DNA of 17,912 nucleotides from Acidimicrobiaceae bacterium (GTDB lineage Bacteria; Actinomycetota; Acidimicrobiia; Acidimicrobiales; UBA8592). Each line of letters opens with the position of its first letter. The stretch's first letter is position 1. Shown here one piece after another: positions 13,645-17,912 of the stretch. The notes beneath the pieces are model-generated. The model saw only the letters and a list, made by a program, of their open reading frames with translations, did not search any database and had not been told where the DNA came from. A program made the position numbers and the translations under genes. The stretch lies in NCBI GenBank assembly GCA_002724825.1, contig PBPU01000065.1, forward strand, positions 11,163 through 29,074, given 5' to 3'.

Positions 13645-13990
13645 GACACAAGAACAGCCTCCACAGAAAAAAGTTCGTGTTCTCGGCCTAGATGACGTAC
13701 CAGATGGAGAAGCTCGACGAGTGGAAGTCGAAGGTCATAAAATTGCTGTGGTTCGAATTGGAGAGGATCTGTTCGCAATAGGAGATATGTGCAGTCATGC
13801 AAATTATTCACTCTCTGAAGGGCCGGTAGATCCGGAAGAAGTCACGATAGAGTGCTGGAAACATGGAGCGCAGTTCTCACTTTGTGACGGCATTCCTATG
13901 TCCTTACCTGCGACACAACCGGTTCCTGTATTCAAAATAGAACGCATCGAAAATAGCATCTTTATACACATACCGGAAGGTTCGGAATAA
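13637..13990 (+). CDS. Rieske [2Fe-2S] ferredoxin of the SUF operon
   Basis: The small 117-residue protein has the Rieske motifs Cys52-Ser-His54 and Cys73-Trp-Lys-His76, the latter in ECWKHGAQFSL. These are the two Cys and two His ligands of a Rieske cluster. The N-terminal part (VRVLGLDDVPDGEARRVEVEGHKIAVVR) is the usual beta barrel of NirD/BphF-like ferredoxins. There is no membrane anchor. Such a ferredoxin lies between sufD and sufC in many actinobacterial SUF operons. It may carry electrons for cluster assembly, or simply be a co-regulated client. The GTG start overlaps the end of sufD, with AAGG upstream, and the stop overlaps the ATG of sufC as TAATG, so translation is coupled on both sides. 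Confidence 0.92.
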   Translation: MDKTQEQPPQKKVRVLGLDDVPDGEARRVEVEGHKIAVVRIGEDLFAIGDMCSHANYSLSEGPVDPEEVTIECWKHGAQFSLCDGIPMSLPATQPVPVFKIERIENSIFIHIPEGSE

Positions 13991-14754
13991 TGGCTGATCT
14001 TGTAATAAAAAACTTGCATGCTCGAACTGAGTCAGCTGAAATTCTTTCCGGTGTAAACCTAACTGTTCGCTCTGGAGAAGTCCACGCTCTAATGGGGCCA
14101 AATGGGTCAGGTAAATCTACCCTCTCTCATGTTTTGATGGGAAGACCTGGATACACGGTTACCCAAGGAGAAATAACCTTGGATGGGGCGAATCTTGTGG
14201 GGCTAGAGACTTGGGAACGAGCAAATCTTGGATTATTTCTCGTCCTCCAATACCCAGTTGAAATTGAAGGCGTCTCCGCTTCAAATATTATAGAAGCATC
14301 TCAACTTTCACAGAACGACGACTTCGATGAAGTGTTGAGACATGTAAGCCAAGAAGCAGAGAACCTCGGTATTCCCCTTGATCATCTCGATAGAGGTGTT
14401 AACCTCGATTTGTCTGGCGGCGAAAAAAAACGTCTCGAAACTCTCCAATTGGTTACATTAAAACCCTCCATAGCAGTTCTCGATGAACTTGATTCTGGCT
14501 TAGACGTAGATGGGCTGAGAGTTGTTAGTAATCGGGTAGAGCGCCTCACAGAAGAAGATGGATTAGGGGTATTAGTAATAACGCACTACAGCCGACTCCT
14601 TGAAGAATTGAAACCTGATTTTGTTCATGTATTCGTTGAAGGAAAAATTGTTGCTTCGGGAGATTCATCATTAGCAGACGAGTTAGAAAGCGATGGGTAT
14701 GAGAAATGGACACCATCGACAGAGACCTCGGTAAGTCTCGGGGGGCTCAGTTAG
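13990..14754 (+). CDS. sufC: Fe-S cluster assembly ATPase SufC
   Basis: SufC is the ABC-type ATPase that drives conformational change in SufBCD. The 254 residues show Walker A GPNGSGKST (36-44, Lys42), a Q-loop in LVLQYPVEIEGV, the SufC-type signature LSGGEKKR, Walker B AVLDELDSGLD and a switch His in VITHYSRLL. The Asp-Glu-Leu-Asp-Ser-Gly-Leu-Asp string separates SufC from importer ATPases, as does the lack of a transporter gene nearby. The ATG shares a base with the stop of the Rieske gene. The next gene starts directly after its stop, with no gap. Confidence 0.97.
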   Translation: MADLVIKNLHARTESAEILSGVNLTVRSGEVHALMGPNGSGKSTLSHVLMGRPGYTVTQGEITLDGANLVGLETWERANLGLFLVLQYPVEIEGVSASNIIEASQLSQNDDFDEVLRHVSQEAENLGIPLDHLDRGVNLDLSGGEKKRLETLQLVTLKPSIAVLDELDSGLDVDGLRVVSNRVERLTEEDGLGVLVITHYSRLLEELKPDFVHVFVEGKIVASGDSSLADELESDGYEKWTPSTETSVSLGGLS

Positions 14755-15057
14755 ATGTCGCAAGTAGACAGAAAAGAGGTCTTCACTGAAAAGAGCATTA
14801 AATCTATGTCTGGACGCATACCCAAATGGGAAGCCACACAGGATGGGCTTAAGAAGACTTTCGAATTCGTTAACTTCGAAGAGGCGTTCAACTTTATGAC
14901 TAAAGTTGCAGCGATTGCAGAAGAACTCGATCACCACCCTGACTGGTCGAATAGCTGGAACAAGGTAGATATCGCCGTTGTCAACCATCAAGCTGGTGGC
15001 GTTACTGAAATAGACTTTGTACTATGTGAGAAGATTGACGAACTATTTGGAGCATAA
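14755..15057 (+). CDS. Pterin-4a-carbinolamine dehydratase-like protein
   Basis: The 100-residue protein matches the 4a-hydroxytetrahydrobiopterin dehydratase family. The signature is EELDHHPDW, with His60 and His61, followed by Trp68, His78 in VVNHQAGGVTEID, and the terminal Asp87. All three catalytic-site histidines are present, so it is probably active, or at least pterin-binding. In bacteria the enzyme recycles pterin for aromatic amino-acid hydroxylases, but homologues also occur where no hydroxylase is known. A recycling role in molybdopterin or folate chemistry is also possible. It begins directly after the sufC stop and shares TAATG with the next gene, so it belongs to the same transcript. 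No hydroxylase gene is visible here. Confidence 0.9.
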   Translation: MSQVDRKEVFTEKSIKSMSGRIPKWEATQDGLKKTFEFVNFEEAFNFMTKVAAIAEELDHHPDWSNSWNKVDIAVVNHQAGGVTEIDFVLCEKIDELFGA

Positions 15058-15821
15058 TGGGCGAGAACGATTCGAAAGTTGCACTTGTCACTGGGGCCGC
15101 ATCCGGCATAGGCGCCTCGCTAGTTAGAAAACTTCGATCAGCGAATATTGAGGTCCTAGGAGTTGATCTAGATTCATCCGGTCTCGAATCAATTCGAGTT
15201 GAAACTGGCTGCTCAATTTTCGAAACTGATATCTCTAAAAACGCAAATAATATTGAAGTGGCGAATCAGGCTGTTGATCAATTCGGCAGACTTGATTATG
15301 CATTCCTTAACGCAGGCATTCTCGGTAGAAAAATAGAAGAACAAATAAACCCCTACACTTCTTCTGACCTAGATCCAGAGCATTACACAACAGTCCGTGC
15401 TGTAAATTTTGATTCTGTAGTCTTTGGGACCCTTGCTGTCGCTCCCGTATTAGAGGAGAGCGGAGGGGGATCTATTGTCGCTACAGCTTCCATAGCTGGA
15501 ATAGTCGCATGGAACAGAGATCCCTTCTACACCGCAACCAAACACGCTGTCGTAGGGTGGGTTCGTGGAGTTGCACCCGGCCTTCTCAATCAGGGCATAT
15601 CGATAAATGCAATATGCCCCGGTGGAGTTGCAACCCCGCTGGTAGGTGTTGATCGACTCGCATCAGCAGACTCCAATCTTTTAGATCCGGAACAAGTTAG
15701 TCAAGCGATCTATGAGACTGCAATAGGGGACGGAACCGGCCAAGCGTACACAGTTAAAGCTGGTGATTCGCCTATCCGCCAGAAGTTTGCGTTCACCTCC
15801 ATAGAAGGGTTTCCTTCATGA
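15057..15821 (+). CDS. Short-chain dehydrogenase/reductase (classical SDR)
   Basis: The 254-residue protein has the classical SDR set. The cofactor loop is TGAASGIG (12-19). An acidic residue, Asp37, at the end of the second strand favours NAD(H). NAG is at 85-87, and the catalytic tetrad is Asn117, Ser145, Tyr158 and Lys162 (YTATK). A PGG motif follows, with the N-terminal part of the cofactor binding site. It would oxidise a secondary alcohol or reduce a ketone. It shares TAATG with the pterin gene upstream and has an SD (GGAG). Only 19 bp separate it from the thiolase-like gene, so both may act on the same acyl or steroid-like substrate; this is inference from position. Confidence 0.92.
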   Translation: MGENDSKVALVTGAASGIGASLVRKLRSANIEVLGVDLDSSGLESIRVETGCSIFETDISKNANNIEVANQAVDQFGRLDYAFLNAGILGRKIEEQINPYTSSDLDPEHYTTVRAVNFDSVVFGTLAVAPVLEESGGGSIVATASIAGIVAWNRDPFYTATKHAVVGWVRGVAPGLLNQGISINAICPGGVATPLVGVDRLASADSNLLDPEQVSQAIYETAIGDGTGQAYTVKAGDSPIRQKFAFTSIEGFPS

Positions 15822-15840
15822 TTATTACGATAAGTAAGCA

Positions 15841-17013
15841 ATGAAATTCGCAAGAGAAACAGCGATCGTCGGCATAGGAGCGACTGAATTTTCTAAAAAC
15901 TCTGGCCGCACACCAATGCAACTAGCCACAGAATGCAGCTTGACGGCATGCCATGACGCTGGTCTAGATCCATCGCAGATCAATGGAATTTCCGTTTTCA
16001 GCGCTGAGAAAAATACTGAAATCGAAGTAGCAAGAAATCTTGGTATTCCTGAACTCACGTTTTTCTCAATGATTCACCACGGAGGAGGTGCACCGGGAGG
16101 TGTCATTCAACAGGCCGCAATGGCCGTCCATTCTGGCGTTGCAGACTACGTCCTTGTTTATCGCGCATTTAATGAAAGGTCGTGGCATCGCTTCGGTGGA
16201 GGAGTACAAGGGAGACATCAAAGTCCAGAAGCCTTTGATGTCAGCTTCAGTTGGAGTTCTCCGTTCGGTTTACTTACTCCTGCCTCCTGGGTAGCGATGT
16301 ATGCCAGAAGATACATGCATCAATATGGAGCCACCAGTGAAGATTTTGGGATAATTGCTGTAACCGATAGAAAACATGCTGCGAACAATCCAGCTGCTTT
16401 TTTCTACCAGAAACCCATAACCATCGAAGACCACCAAAGCAGCCGCTTTATCGTAGAGCCTCTTCACTTACTTGATTGCTGCCAAGAAAGTGATGGCGGC
16501 CAAGCCCTTATAGTGACCACTCTTGAAAAGGCTAAAAACCTGAAGCAGAAGCCCGCGGTTATCGCTGCTGCAGCTCAAGGAGTAGCAAAAGATCAACACA
16601 TGATGAAGTCATACTACCGCGAAGACATAGCTGGGATACCGGAAATGGGAGTAGTGGCCCGCCAACTGTGGAAATCAACAGGGCTAGGTCCACAAAACAT
16701 ACAGACAGCAGTTATTTATGACCATTTCACACCTCTAGTACTTCCTCAATTTGAAGAATTCGGCTTTTGTAAGCGGGGAGAAGCAAAAGACTTTATCAAA
16801 GATGGAAATATCGAAATTGGTGGCGGGCTACCGATTAATACAAACGGTGGCCAACTGGGAGAGGCATACATTCACGGGATGAATGGTGTCGCAGAAGCTG
16901 TCAGGCAGATCAGAGGTTCCTCAGTCAATCAGGTACCCGAAGTTGAGAATGTTCTCGTAACAGCGGGAACAGCGGTACCAACTAGTGGCCTCATACTCAC
17001 ACAACCAGAGTAA
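15841..17013 (+). CDS. Thiolase-like protein (lipid-transfer-protein / Ltp2-type)
   Basis: The 390-residue protein has the thiolase fold but not the thiolase chemistry set. The nucleophilic Cys region reads HHGGGAPGGVIQQA (79-92), with no cysteine. Other blocks are LLDCCQESDGG (210-220), VIYDHFTP (Tyr293), NTNGGQLGEAYIHG (Tyr343 and His345) and a terminal LVTAGTAVPTSGLIL. Tyr293 and Tyr343 match in context the two tyrosines reported, as I recall, for the Ltp2 retro-aldolase that works with a DUF35 protein in sterol side-chain degradation. No DUF35 gene is beside it here. It could be a retro-aldolase or a non-specific lipid-transfer thiolase homologue. The SD is weak (TAAG). It lies in line with the SDR and may be co-transcribed. 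Confidence 0.88.
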   Translation: MKFARETAIVGIGATEFSKNSGRTPMQLATECSLTACHDAGLDPSQINGISVFSAEKNTEIEVARNLGIPELTFFSMIHHGGGAPGGVIQQAAMAVHSGVADYVLVYRAFNERSWHRFGGGVQGRHQSPEAFDVSFSWSSPFGLLTPASWVAMYARRYMHQYGATSEDFGIIAVTDRKHAANNPAAFFYQKPITIEDHQSSRFIVEPLHLLDCCQESDGGQALIVTTLEKAKNLKQKPAVIAAAAQGVAKDQHMMKSYYREDIAGIPEMGVVARQLWKSTGLGPQNIQTAVIYDHFTPLVLPQFEEFGFCKRGEAKDFIKDGNIEIGGGLPINTNGGQLGEAYIHGMNGVAEAVRQIRGSSVNQVPEVENVLVTAGTAVPTSGLILTQPE

Positions 17014-17045
17014 TCACCAGATTTGGAGACTTTGTCACCTCCGGC

Positions 17046-17057
17046 TATACAAAACAA
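17046..17057 (+). promoter_or_regulatory. Possible leaderless -10 for the alkylsulfatase gene
   Basis: TATACA (17046-17051) lies 6 nt before the ATG at 17058, and no SD is seen. It fits the spacing of the other leaderless candidates but lacks the terminal T and the TGC extension. Confidence 0.3.
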
Positions 17058-17912
17058 ATGGATGACCCACTAGCTAAACCTGCAACGACCCACACTATTA
17101 AATCGAATCAAAGCGCCGGAGCGCTGATTAATTTCGATGATGGCGATGACTTTGAGCGAGCGCAACAGGGCCTTATCGCTACTCATCAAACAGGTCGCAT
17201 TGAACTTAATGGTAGAGCTGTCTGGGATACAGGATCTCATGACTTCCTTCGAGAAGAAAAGCCAGCACCTGAAACAGTTCACCCTGGACTGTGGCGACAA
17301 GGAAAACTCAATGCTATACACGGACTTTTTGAAGTGGCAGAAGGAGTCTGGCAAGCAAGAGGTTACGACATATCAAACATCACCTTTCTGGAGACGCCGA
17401 ACGGCTGGTTAATTATCGACCCACTAACAACTAGCTCTACAGCAGAAGCCTGCCTGCAGCTAGCTAACCAAACACTAGGTGAACGTCCTGTGCACACTGT
17501 TATCTATACCCACAGTCACCTCGATCACTTTGGAGGTATTCTCGGAGTTACTTCACAAGAGGAAGTCGAAGCAGGGAATGTTCGAATCATCGCTCCAGAT
17601 GGTTTTCTTGAAGAAGTAGTTAGAGAGAACATCATTGCCGGTCCTATGATGGCTCGTCGGGCCCACTACCAATTCGGACCGTTACTACCAGCTGGACCAA
17701 CCGGCCAAGTTGACATCGGCCTTGGACAATCACTTCCCCTTGGAGCTTCCTATCTCATACCTCCGACTGAAACAGTTTATGAAACCGGAACCGAGCTAGA
17801 TATTGACGGGTTAAAGGTGGTTTTTCAGAACACGCCGGACGCAGAAGCTCCTTCAGAAATGAATTTTTTCTTCCCAGATAAAAGATTGCTTTGCATGGCT
17901 GAGAACTGTACT
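17058..17912 (+). CDS. SdsA1/BDS1-type alkylsulfatase, metallo-beta-lactamase fold, partial
   Basis: The frame is open from ATG at 17058 to the window edge, 285 codons, so the C-terminal dimerisation and SCP-2-like domains lie outside. The family start is evident: HPGLWRQGKLNAIHGLFEV, WLIIDPLTT, and the metal-binding THSHLDHFGG with His152, His154, Asp156 and His157. The motif TPDAEAPSEMNFFF and CMAENCT at the edge provide the acidic ligands of the second metal. These enzymes hydrolyse alkyl sulfate esters such as SDS to alcohol and sulfate. Unlike secreted SdsA1, no signal peptide is visible, so it may be cytoplasmic. It follows the thiolase gene by 44 bp and could be in the same or a separate transcript. 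Confidence 0.92.
   Translation, partial: MDDPLAKPATTHTIKSNQSAGALINFDDGDDFERAQQGLIATHQTGRIELNGRAVWDTGSHDFLREEKPAPETVHPGLWRQGKLNAIHGLFEVAEGVWQARGYDISNITFLETPNGWLIIDPLTTSSTAEACLQLANQTLGERPVHTVIYTHSHLDHFGGILGVTSQEEVEAGNVRIIAPDGFLEEVVRENIIAGPMMARRAHYQFGPLLPAGPTGQVDIGLGQSLPLGASYLIPPTETVYETGTELDIDGLKVVFQNTPDAEAPSEMNFFFPDKRLLCMAENCT

Noticed and set aside
17137..17412. 91-residue ORF at the start of the alkylsulfatase
   Set aside because: It is in another frame of the alkylsulfatase coding region, which carries the family motifs before and after it.

Overview
The window looks like a chromosomal piece of a moderate- to low-GC marine-type actinobacterium, most likely Acidimicrobiia-like. This is an inference from gene content, not a taxonomic result. 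Supporting points are a SUF iron-sulfur operon in the actinobacterial order (sufB, sufD, Rieske ferredoxin, sufC), a short MutY with a small C-terminal helical domain, a luciferase-like (F420-type) oxidoreductase, a soluble cytochrome P450, an Ltp2-like thiolase homologue, and several genes that appear to be transcribed without a leader from TAnnnT -10 boxes. Another marine lineage such as SAR202 Chloroflexota cannot be excluded. No rRNA, tRNA, CRISPR, integrase or IS element is visible, and no gene-free stretch exceeds 300 bases.

Layout. 1-135 is the 3' end of a Cys/Met-metabolism PLP enzyme. 147-1049 (-) is a luciferase-like oxidoreductase, divergent from a P450 (1157-2401). 2415-2951 (-) is a thioredoxin-fold-like protein without CxxC. 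3045-4313 is an anchored CapA-type metallophosphatase with a TP-repeat linker. 4323-4625 (-) is a small secreted or membrane protein. 4693-6789 is a two-gene DNA-repair block (mutY and an AlkX/YcaQ-type glycosylase). 6778-8738 (-) is a translationally coupled pair: a thioredoxin-fused protein and a UGSC-family selenoprotein whose in-frame TGA splits it into two apparent ORFs. 8924-9944 holds a flavin reductase and a gamma-carbonic-anhydrase-like protein with a changed metal site. 10041-14754 carries sufB, an antisense HAD phosphatase, sufD, a Rieske ferredoxin and sufC. The sufD transcript seems to continue into a pterin dehydratase-like gene, an SDR and, after 19 bp, a thiolase-like gene (to 17013). 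The right edge cuts an SdsA1-type alkylsulfatase.

The most interesting item is the selenoprotein locus. An uninterrupted 171-codon frame carries TGA at codon 93 in the context Asp-Sec-Gly-Ser-Cys. A SECIS-like hairpin begins 13 nt after the TGA, and the upstream partner gene overlaps the start by ATGA and has its own CPTC thioredoxin domain. Together they read as a candidate selenol/thiol redox pair with unknown substrate. A second result is a repeated element, TGC-TAnnnT followed 6-7 nt later by a start codon, in front of four genes that lack Shine-Dalgarno sequences.
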